NCBI GenBank assembly: GCA_031259795.1
Contig: JAIRLA010000099.1
Coordinates: forward strand, 1-7,359
Reading direction: 5' to 3'
DNA: 7,359 nt
Source of the DNA: Azoarcus sp.
Lineage (GTDB): Bacteria > Pseudomonadota > Gammaproteobacteria > Burkholderiales > Rhodocyclaceae
In this document: piece after piece, positions 1 through 5,510 of the stretch
Numbering within the stretch: the first letter of the stretch is position 1
How the letters are laid out: every line of letters begins with the position of its first letter
Notes under the pieces: model-generated
Database searches by the model: none
Told to the model about the DNA's origin: nothing
Seen by the model: only the letters and a program-made list of their open reading frames with translations
Made by a program: the position numbers and the translations under genes

Positions 1-12
1 TCCCCTCCGTCC

Positions 13-250
13 GATGTGGACTCCCCTCCCTCGCTTGGCGGGCGAGAGGGTGGCCCGTCAGGGCCGGGAGAGGGCTTCCAACCATCCGGCGCGCAGCGCC
101 GCTGGATAAAAAGGGGGGGGGGAGGAACGAGACGCTTGTTCGCGCCCCACTGCAAGGAAATCAGCGTCGATGCGCTCCGCATGGAAGGAAGCCCTCTCCC
201 GGCCTTCGGCCACCCTCTCGCCCGCCAAGCGGGGGAGGGAAGTGTCCATC
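13..250. repeat. Composite inverted-repeat (REP/BIME-like) element
   Basis: Two long arms face each other. Bases 32-55 are the exact reverse complement of 208-231 (24 bp) and bases 62-79 of 187-204 (18 bp). Between these blocks each arm has its own small hairpin: GGCCC-GTCA-GGGCC at 52-65 and GGCC-TTC-GGCC at 201-210. Inside the arms lie further short hairpins, CGGCGC-GCA-GCGCCG at 87-101 and ATGCG-CTC-CGCAT at 170-182. The outer ends are related too (GATGTGGACTCCCCTCCC on the left, GGGAGGGAAGTGTCCATC on the right). Stems are kept while loop sequences differ, which is typical of dispersed REP or BIME elements. I infer that class; no transposase is present here. Confidence 0.8.
113..122. other. 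Poly-G run of ten
   Basis: Ten consecutive G residues follow an A-rich stretch (GGATAAAAA) in the spacer between the two arms of the inverted repeat. Homopolymers of this length slip easily during replication and sequencing. No gene depends on it in any frame I would accept, so phase variation of a protein is not supported. Confidence 0.8.
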
Positions 251-263
251 GGAAGAATGCGCC
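244..263 (+). repeat. 20-bp direct repeat, copy 1
   Basis: GTCCATCGGAAGAATGCGCC occurs here and again, identically and in the same orientation, at 780-799. This copy starts inside the right end of the composite inverted repeat and stops exactly where the 21-bp tandem array begins. Confidence 0.9.
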
Positions 264-473
264 CGCGTTCTGGTAGACACGCTCCGCGTTCTGGTAGACA
301 CGCCCCGCGTTCTGGTAAACGCGCCCCGCGTTCTGGTAAACGCGCCCCGCGTTCTGGTAAACGCGCCCCGCGTTCTGGTAAACGCACCTCGCGTTCTGGT
401 AGACACGCCCCGCGTTCTGGTAAACGCGCCCCGCGTTCTGGTAGACACATTCCGCATTCAGGCGGATACACCG
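264..473. repeat. 21-bp tandem repeat array (9 full units plus a decayed 10th)
   Basis: Units start at 264, 285, 306, 327, 348, 369, 390, 411 and 432 with no length variation. A diverged tenth unit lies at 453-473. The commonest unit is CGCGTTCTGGTAAACGCG followed by CCC, identical in units 3, 4, 5 and 8. Units 1, 2, 7 and 9 read GTAGACACG or similar in place of GTAAACGCG. The first 18 bases form an imperfect palindrome, CGCGTT-CTGGTA-AACGCG. Because 21 is a multiple of three, several frames on both strands stay open and encode seven-residue repeats (RSGKRAP on the + strand, LPERGAR on the - strand). I regard these as composition artefacts. The array could be a minisatellite or a set of binding sites spaced about two helical turns apart; the second is inference. 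Confidence 0.95.
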
Positions 474-531
474 CGCGTCGATGTCTGGCGCAAATCCGTT
501 TCACCCGTTGTAACCTACTCGACTTCCATCT

Positions 532-536
532 GGAGG
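532..536 (+). promoter_or_regulatory. Ribosome binding site for the 47-codon ORF
   Basis: GGAGG lies nine bases upstream of the ATG at 546. It is a near-ideal Shine-Dalgarno sequence at normal spacing, and it is the main reason to take this very short ORF seriously. Confidence 0.6.
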
Positions 537-545
537 AATCTCATC

Positions 546-689
546 ATGTTTCAAAGACTCGACTGGCTGCCGCACCGGCGCGAAGAACAAATCGCCCTGA
601 GTAAAAACTGGCAGACGATCCTGGTCGCCGCCAAAGTCACCGCCTGGAGCATCCCCACGATTGCCACGGCGCTGCGCGCCTCGCAATGA
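546..689 (+). CDS. 47-aa ORF, probably a 3'-truncated gene
   Basis: This ORF starts at ATG 546 behind a strong GGAGG site and ends at TGA 687-689. The first 37 or so residues look like ordinary protein: DWLPHRREEQ, then ALSKNWQTILVAAKVTAW. The last ten residues (IATALRASQ and the stop) are encoded by a REP-like palindrome at 658-691. The start resembles, from memory only, the N-terminus of uncharacterised bacterial proteins with a DWLP...REEQ...KNW pattern; I cannot name a function. The simplest reading is that the original gene was longer and lost its 3' part when repeat sequence arrived, making this a gene remnant. It could also be a genuine short protein, or chance. Confidence 0.4.
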   Translation: MFQRLDWLPHRREEQIALSKNWQTILVAAKVTAWSIPTIATALRASQ

Positions 690-691
690 CG
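658..691. repeat. REP-like palindrome of the CGTCATTGCGAG type
   Basis: On the - strand this begins CGTCATTGCGAGGCGC, the opening of a dispersed palindromic repeat common in many bacterial genomes and often mis-annotated as peptides containing LRGAQRRGN. Arms ATTGCCACGGCGC (660-672) and GCGCCTCGCAAT (676-687) pair with one bulge and one mismatch. A 13-bp piece, TCGCAATGACGAG, is repeated at 681-693 and 704-716, so a partial second copy follows directly. The element supplies the stop codon of the upstream 47-codon ORF. Confidence 0.75.
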
Positions 692-723
692 AGGGGGAGG
701 CTTTCGCAATGACGAGTTCTTGC

Positions 724-786
724 GATGGACACTTCCCTCCCCCGCAAGCGGGGGAGGGGCGTTTCATCGCACGAAGGGAGTCCATC
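724..786. repeat. 63-bp element with inverted ends and a perfect central hairpin
   Basis: The ends GATGGAC (724-730) and GTCCATC (780-786) are exact inverted repeats. Inside, 735-745 and 748-758 form an 11-bp perfect palindrome of a C-rich and a G-rich arm around AA. The left end and hairpin are the inverse of the right end of the composite element at 219-250, so the two belong to one repeat family. This is probably a short REP or MITE-like unit that cannot move by itself. A hairpin this strong ahead of the glycosyltransferase gene could also stop transcription, but no T-tract follows. Confidence 0.75.
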
Positions 787-799
787 GGAAGAATGCGCC
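780..799 (+). repeat. 20-bp direct repeat, copy 2
   Basis: This is identical to 244-263. It overlaps the right end of the 63-bp element and continues to TGCGCC. The following bases give TGCGCCAAACATC (793-805), nearly the inverse of GATGTCTGGCGCA at 480-492 (12 of 13 positions), so related ends recur on both sides of the small ORF. Confidence 0.9.
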
Positions 800-986
800 A
801 AACATCCGCATCGAGCCTATGTCGCAAGTTGGGACGGAGATCGGTCCAATCAATGCCCGAGCGCGCCTTTCCGGCGCGGGAAAACCATGCCCGCGGCCAA
901 TATCCCGCTTCGCGCGTGAAACCCGCCGTGCGCGGAATGTGGTCGATCCCGATGGCTTTGTCGAAGGCCGGGCGGGAACGAATGCC
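800..986. other. Spacer before the first glycosyltransferase gene; no gene seen
   Basis: The reading frame of the downstream glycosyltransferase stays open back to 720, but the residues encoded here are arginine- and proline-rich, match nothing in the family, and run into repeat DNA. I therefore treat it as non-coding. I found no convincing promoter pair. Promoter and leader of the glycosyltransferase operon should lie here if the operon starts at this gene. Confidence 0.55.
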
Positions 987-1937
987 GTGACCGCCGCCGC
1001 CGATCCGCTGGTCGCCGTATTGCTGGCGAGCCTCGATGGCGCGCGCTTCCTGCGGGCGCAGCTTGCCAGTCTCGCCGCGCAGAGCCATCGCAACTGGTGT
1101 CTTTTCGTATCCGATGATGGTTCGTGCGACGAGACGCGCGCCATCGTCGCCGGGTTTGCCTCCGAAGCCGGCGGCGGGCGGGTGCGCTTGTGCGATGGCC
1201 CGCGCCGCGGTTTTGTCGCCAATTTCCTGTCGCTTGCCTGCCATGCGGAGGTCGACGACGCGCACGCCGATTATTTCGCGTTTTGCGATCAGGACGATGT
1301 GTGGCACGCGGACAAGCTCGCCCGCGCCCTCGCGGCGCTCGCGGGGACGCCGGACGAGGGGCATCCGGCGCGGCTCTATGGCGGACGCTCGCGGCTCATC
1401 GACGGGGAAGGACGCGCCATGGGGCTATCGCCGCTTTTCACGGCGCAGCCTTCGTTCGCCAATGCGCTGGTGCAGAGTTATGCCGGCGCCAACACGATGG
1501 TATTCAATGCCGCCGCCCGCGAATTGCTGCGCCGTTGCGGCCCGGTCGAAGGCGTCGCCTCGCACGACTGGTGGCTTTATTTGCTGGTGAGCGGCGCGGG
1601 CGGGCGGGTGGTGTACGATCCCCTGCCGGCAATCGACTATCGCCAGCATCCGGACAATGTGATGGGGCACAATCGCGGCTGGGCGGCCCGTCTCGACCGG
1701 TTGCGCTGGTTTGCCGCCGGACGCATGCGGCGCTGGAACGCCAGCCATGCCGCCGCGCTGGAGGCCCATGCCGATCTGCTGGCCGCGCCCAATCGCGCCG
1801 CGCTGGCCCATTTCCGCCGCGCCCTCGATGGCCGCGGCCTCGCCGCGCTGCATGCCCTCGGGAAAAGCGGCGCCCGCCGCCAGCGCCCGCTGGATAATTT
1901 TGCCCTTGCCTTGTACGCCTTGCTGGGGCGATTGTGA
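987..1937 (+). CDS. Family 2 glycosyltransferase (rhamnosyltransferase-like)
   Basis: A 316-residue cytoplasmic GT-A fold enzyme that should transfer a sugar from a nucleotide-sugar donor to a growing surface glycan. The start fits GTG 987, giving MTAAADPLVAVLLAS, the usual beginning of this family; a G-rich GGCGGGA lies about ten bases upstream. Family signatures are clear: nucleotide-binding VSDDGSCDET (residues 41-50), metal-binding CDQDDVW (100-106), GANTMVFN (167-174), and acceptor-side HDWWLYLLVSG (193-203) with YRQHPDN (218-224). The DQDD and HDWW signatures are seen in O-antigen and capsule glycosyltransferases, including rhamnosyltransferases, but donor and linkage cannot be assigned. 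No transmembrane segment is visible. The C-terminal 90 residues are helical and arginine-rich. It precedes a second glycosyltransferase by 76 bp, which contains only a weak 6-bp inverted repeat (1942-1947/1960-1965). Confidence 0.92.
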   Translation: MTAAADPLVAVLLASLDGARFLRAQLASLAAQSHRNWCLFVSDDGSCDETRAIVAGFASEAGGGRVRLCDGPRRGFVANFLSLACHAEVDDAHADYFAFCDQDDVWHADKLARALAALAGTPDEGHPARLYGGRSRLIDGEGRAMGLSPLFTAQPSFANALVQSYAGANTMVFNAAARELLRRCGPVEGVASHDWWLYLLVSGAGGRVVYDPLPAIDYRQHPDNVMGHNRGWAARLDRLRWFAAGRMRRWNASHAAALEAHADLLAAPNRAALAHFRRALDGRGLAALHALGKSGARRQRPLDNFALALYALLGRL

Positions 1938-2013
1938 CGCAATGCGGTACCATACGAAGCCGCATGATCAATTTCGCCCCGGATGTATTTTTATTTTGTC
2001 TCCGGTATAACGC

Positions 2014-5000
2014 ATGCCGTCTTCTCCGCTCGTCAGCATAGTCATTCCTTCGTACAACCACGCGCCTTACGTGGCTGAAGCTGTCGCCAGCGCGCTGGCG
2101 CAGGATGTGCCGCTCGAAGTCGTCGTCCGCGACGACGCTTCCATCGACGAGAGCTGGCGGGTGTTGCGGGAAATGCGCGACGCCCGGCTCCGCATCGTCC
2201 GCAACGACGCCAATCTGGGCGCGCACGCCACCCTGCACGCGGCGCTGGATGAGGCGCGCGGCGATTATCTCGCCATCCTCGATTCGGATGACCGCTACGC
2301 GCCGCAACGCCTCGCGCGCTGCCTTGCCCTGTTGCGGGATGGGCCGTGCGATCTGGCCGGTACGGACATCCGCCTGATCGACGCCGCCGGGCGGGCGGTC
2401 GCCGCGCATTGGTGGATCGACGCTTTCGCCCGGCTCAAGGCGGTCTGGCGCGAGACGGGCGACTGGACGGCGACCCTGCTCGAAGGCAACGTGTTCATGA
2501 CCACGTCGAATTTCGTATTTTCGCGCCGCCTGTGGGAGAAGCTCGCGCCATTCAGCGCACACCGCTATGTTCACGACTACGATTTCCTGCTGCGCGCCCT
2601 GATCCACGGCGCGCGCCTGGGCTGGATCGACGAACCCTTGCTCGATTACCGCCTGCATGAGGCGAACACGATCAGCGAAAGCCCGCTGCACGCCAATCTG
2701 GAAACAGCGGCCTTGTTGCGCGAGCACATGCCGGCGCTGCTCGCCGGGCGGGGAAAGAACAGCGCGCGCGCCGCGGCGCGCCTGCGCCATCTGGGTTCGC
2801 AGTGGGCGCGCACCGAGCGCCACGAACAGGAAATACTGCTCGCCCTTCAGCATGAAGCATCGACGGCCAAGGACCGCGACTGGAAAAAGCTGGTCGATGA
2901 CCGTGACCAGTGGATCGCGGAGCGTGACCACTGGATCGAAGAACGTGACCACTGGATCGCGGAACGCGATGAGCGGATCGCCGAGCGCGATCACGAAATC
3001 GCAGCCTTGCGCCATGAAATCAACGAGTTCCGCCGCCGCCCGCTCATCAGCGCATGGCGGTTGAAGACCGCTTCGGCGCGGGTGCGGCTCGCGGGCTGGT
3101 ATGCGAGCGCGCGCCAATTGCTGGCCATGGCCAATGCGCCGGTACTGCGCGCGGGCAGTTATGCCGCCCTGCGCCGCCTGGTCGAAGCGCGGCGGACGCG
3201 GCTCGATGCGCTGTCGCTCGATGTGTTCGACACGCTCGTGGCGCGGGTGATCGAACCGCCCGGACACATCGCCAGGCGGGTGGCGCAATGCCTCGGAGAG
3301 CGCATCGGCAATGCCGATATTGATGGCATCCTGGCGGCGCGCGGGGAAGTCGAGGCGCAATTGCGCGCGGCCGCCCAAGCGGCGGGCGGCGATCATGAGT
3401 GTCATCACGACGACATCGTCGCCGGCTGGATCGCGCGGGTAGCGCCGCGGCACACGGCGGAAGAGCAGGCGGATCTGGCCGGATTCGTGGCCGGGCGCGA
3501 ATACGAGTTCGAGCGCCTCGCCCTGACGGCCAAGCCCGCCGCGCGCCTGTTCTTGCAGTGGGCGCGCGCCGCGGGGTTGCGCATCGTCGCCGTTTCCGAC
3601 ATGTATCTCGGAGAGCGCCAATTGCGCCGCCTGCTCGACGATCTCGGTTACAGCGGCCTGATCGACTGCATTTACGTGTCGTCCGAGCACGGCATCGGCA
3701 AGTATTCCGGGCGGCTCTTTGCCGAAATGCTGGCGCGGGAAGGGCTGGCCGCCGACAGAGTATTGCACGTGGGCGACAATTTCCATTCCGATGCCCTCGC
3801 GCCCGTGCGCATGGGACTGGCGGGCGTCTTTTTCGATGAACGCCACGAACGCCGCCGCCGCCGCCGCCAGCGAAGCGCGGCGATATTTGCCGAGCGCGGC
3901 GGGGTATGGCCGGGCCGGATGCTGGCCGAAGTCCTCGCCGAACGGCTGCGCTCCGACGAGCGCGCCAAGCTCGACGATTTCTTTTTCCAGTACGGGCTGG
4001 AAGTCCTGGGGCCGGTTTTTTGCTGCTTCCTCCTCGGCCTCGTCGAGCGTGTGCGGCGCGATCGCCCGGAACGGGTGTTTTTCCTCGCCCGCGATGGCGC
4101 GCTTTTTCTCCGCATGTATGAAGCCTGGGGAACGCTGACGGGCATCGGACTGCCGCCGGCAATCTACGCCTACGCCAGCCGCCGGGTCGTGGCCAGCGCG
4201 GCGCTGGCCGACGGGCTGGACTGCGAACGCGCCCTCATCGGACTGTACAACCCCAAGCAGCGCGGCCTGCAATCCATCCTCAAGACTTACGGTCTCGCGG
4301 CGGAGAGTTTCGCCGGGATTGCCCGCGAACATGGGTTCGCCACGCTCGATGAACGCATTTCCAACTGGAGCGATCCCCGTCTCGCCGCTTTCCTCGCCGA
4401 TGAAAGGGTGCAGGAAAAAGTCCGCCCCGCCGGCGAGGAAGCGCGGGCCTTGCTGCATGACTACTTCGCCGGCCTGGGGTTTTTCGACCATGCGCGCGTG
4501 GCCATGGTCGACATCGGCTGGAACGGCACCATCCAGCGTTTCATGACCTCGGCCTTTGGCGGCGCGGAAAGCTGCCCGCACATCGACGGCTATTACTTCG
4601 CACTGGTGGACGGCATGCACGCGGAGGCGCTTGCCCAGGGCGCGATCGAAGGGCTGATGCTGGATCGCCGCCGCGGCGAACCCCAGGAACGCGCCGCCTG
4701 CGATTTTGAAGAACTCTTCGAGCAGGGCGCGCGCGCGCCGCATGCCACCACGACCGGCTACCGGCGCGGGGCGGATGGCGCGGTCGAACCTGTGCTCAAA
4801 AACGACGACGCCCCCGACCGGCAGGCGGAAATCCGTTGCAATCCGCTGATCGCGGCCATGCAGGAAGGCGTGCTGCTCTGCCTGGAGCACTTCCACGCCG
4901 CGCAACGGCTCACCGGTTTCGGCTTCGACGCGCTCAAGCCATACGCCCTGGCCCTCATCGAGCGCGCGGTGGTCTATCCCTCGCCGCGCGAAGTCGCCGA

Positions 5001-5223
5001 ACTGGGCCGCCTGGCCCACACCGAGGATTTCGGCCACGACGATTTGCTCGACATTTCGGCGCGCAGCGTGCGTTGGCGCGACTTCCTGCATCCACGCACA
5101 CTCCGGGCGAAACTCGCCCTGTTGCCCTGGCGCTATGCTCCGTTTGCGCGCCTGCGCACGCCGCTGGCCACGGCATTGGCGCGCGCGCAGCATCTCATGC
5201 TCAGCGAAGGGAGAAAACCATGA
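2014..5223 (+). CDS. Fusion: family 2 glycosyltransferase, coiled coil, HAD hydrolase, unknown C-terminal domain
   Basis: A 1069-residue cytoplasmic protein. The start is fixed: an in-frame TAA at 2008-2010 excludes anything upstream of ATG 2014, although no good Shine-Dalgarno is seen. Residues 1-245 are a GT-A glycosyltransferase: VSIVIPSYN (7-15), RDDASIDES (39-47), metal-binding DSDD (90-93), HDYDF (187-191) and YRLHEANT (212-219). Residues about 284-340 are a charged coiled coil with five near-perfect heptads of the RDHWIAE type (297-331). Residues about 398-625 are a HAD domain with motif I DVFDT (D403), motif II S528, motif III K563 and motif IV GDNFHSD (587-593), plus a helical cap. 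The second motif I Asp is replaced by Phe, as in haloacid dehalogenases. A run of six arginines (613-618) follows. Residues 640-1069 form a domain with FLARDG (690-695), MVDIGWNGTIQ (831-841) and GYYFAL (859-864), which I associate with the HAD-related COG5610 group of polysaccharide loci; its function is unknown. Phosphate chemistry on a sugar or carrier is plausible inference. Confidence 0.93.
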   Translation: MPSSPLVSIVIPSYNHAPYVAEAVASALAQDVPLEVVVRDDASIDESWRVLREMRDARLRIVRNDANLGAHATLHAALDEARGDYLAILDSDDRYAPQRLARCLALLRDGPCDLAGTDIRLIDAAGRAVAAHWWIDAFARLKAVWRETGDWTATLLEGNVFMTTSNFVFSRRLWEKLAPFSAHRYVHDYDFLLRALIHGARLGWIDEPLLDYRLHEANTISESPLHANLETAALLREHMPALLAGRGKNSARAAARLRHLGSQWARTERHEQEILLALQHEASTAKDRDWKKLVDDRDQWIAERDHWIEERDHWIAERDERIAERDHEIAALRHEINEFRRRPLISAWRLKTASARVRLAGWYASARQLLAMANAPVLRAGSYAALRRLVEARRTRLDALSLDVFDTLVARVIEPPGHIARRVAQCLGERIGNADIDGILAARGEVEAQLRAAAQAAGGDHECHHDDIVAGWIARVAPRHTAEEQADLAGFVAGREYEFERLALTAKPAARLFLQWARAAGLRIVAVSDMYLGERQLRRLLDDLGYSGLIDCIYVSSEHGIGKYSGRLFAEMLAREGLAADRVLHVGDNFHSDALAPVRMGLAGVFFDERHERRRRRRQRSAAIFAERGGVWPGRMLAEVLAERLRSDERAKLDDFFFQYGLEVLGPVFCCFLLGLVERVRRDRPERVFFLARDGALFLRMYEAWGTLTGIGLPPAIYAYASRRVVASAALADGLDCERALIGLYNPKQRGLQSILKTYGLAAESFAGIAREHGFATLDERISNWSDPRLAAFLADERVQEKVRPAGEEARALLHDYFAGLGFFDHARVAMVDIGWNGTIQRFMTSAFGGAESCPHIDGYYFALVDGMHAEALAQGAIEGLMLDRRRGEPQERAACDFEELFEQGARAPHATTTGYRRGADGAVEPVLKNDDAPDRQAEIRCNPLIAAMQEGVLLCLEHFHAAQRLTGFGFDALKPYALALIERAVVYPSPREVAELGRLAHTEDFGHDDLLDISARSVRWRDFLHPRTLRAKLALLPWRYAPFARLRTPLATALARAQHLMLSEGRKP
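5207..5213 (+). promoter_or_regulatory. Ribosome binding site inside the end of the fusion gene
   Basis: AAGGGAG ends six bases before ATG 5220 and lies within the last codons of the upstream gene. It supports the ATG that overlaps the upstream TGA and argues for translational coupling. Confidence 0.7.
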
Positions 5224-5438
5224 GTTCCGGACGCCGCGCGCGCATGGTCTTGCCGGTATGGAAAATCCTGCTCATGCACATGCCCTTCCGCCTGCTGCGC
5301 CGGGGAGGCCCCGGCTTTGCTCCGGGAGTGCGCGCTTCCTTCGCCTGGCTGGGCAATATGGGGCGGCACATGCTCTTCGACCGCGACCGCCTCAAATACT
5401 TCGCCATTCGCCTGCGCCAGTTTTTCCCCTTGCGCTGA
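5220..5438 (+). CDS. 72-aa basic hypothetical protein, coupled to the fusion gene
   Basis: The start ATG overlaps the stop of the fusion gene (ATGA at 5220-5223) and has a good AAGGGAG site, the usual arrangement of translationally coupled genes. The product is strongly basic, with many Arg and few acidic residues. It has a mildly hydrophobic stretch, MVLPVWKILLMHMPF (residues 9-23), a Gly/Pro-rich middle (RRGGPGFAPG) and a C-terminal half, DRDRLKYFAIRLRQFFPLR, that could form an amphipathic helix. I do not recognise the family. The first stretch is short and interrupted by Lys and His, so a transmembrane segment is doubtful; peripheral attachment to the inner membrane is a guess. Position suggests a role with the upstream glycosyltransferase/HAD protein. 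It is the last gene on this strand, followed by a strong hairpin. Confidence 0.65.
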   Translation: MSSGRRARMVLPVWKILLMHMPFRLLRRGGPGFAPGVRASFAWLGNMGRHMLFDRDRLKYFAIRLRQFFPLR

Positions 5439-5444
5439 AACAGG

Positions 5445-5476
5445 CATGGGCGGACGCCAAGCGGCGCCCGCCCATG
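5445..5476. terminator. Hairpin between convergent genes, likely bidirectional terminator
   Basis: CATGGGCGGACGCC (5445-5458) pairs with GGCGCCCGCCCATG (5463-5476), 13 of 14 positions, around the loop AAGC. It starts seven bases after the stop of the small + strand gene and lies 34 bases beyond the - strand peptidase stop. There is no proper T-tract on either strand, so it is not a textbook intrinsic terminator. It may act as a transcript-end stabiliser or with Rho. Confidence 0.6.
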
Positions 5477-5510
5477 ATGTCATTGCCCGTTCCGGCGTCG
5501 CCGTGCGGTT

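Noticed and set aside
264..473. CRISPR array
   Set aside because: Units are contiguous with only three bases outside the palindrome. There are no unique spacers of about 30 bp and no cas genes.
58..604. Frames on both strands encoding heptapeptide repeats (RSGKRAP, LPERGAR, TRTRGAF)
   Set aside because: A 21-bp repeat keeps several frames open automatically. The flanks are REP-like DNA and none of the frames has a supported start or non-repeat protein-like part.
501..1364. A 287-codon - strand frame crossing the small ORF, repeats and the first glycosyltransferase
   Set aside because: It spans unrelated segments, contains the typical repeat-derived peptide LRGAQRRGNR, and opposes better supported genes.
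1942..1965. ATGCGG/CCGCAT inverted repeat after the first glycosyltransferase as a terminator
   Set aside because: A six-base stem with a 12-base loop and no T-tract is too weak; the two glycosyltransferase genes more likely share a transcript.
2006..2011. TATAAC as a -10 promoter element before the fusion gene
   Set aside because: It ends two bases before the ATG, so transcription would start inside the coding sequence, and no -35 element is at the right distance.
3047..4162. A 371-codon - strand frame inside the fusion gene
   Set aside because: Arg/Pro-rich shadow of the HAD-encoding region with no recognisable motif.
1504..5193. A 1229-codon open frame on the - strand opposite the fusion gene
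   Set aside because: It is antisense to a protein with unmistakable enzyme motifs. Its translation is rich in Arg, Gln, Ala and Gly with no family signature. Long antisense frames are common opposite GC-rich genes with G/C third positions.
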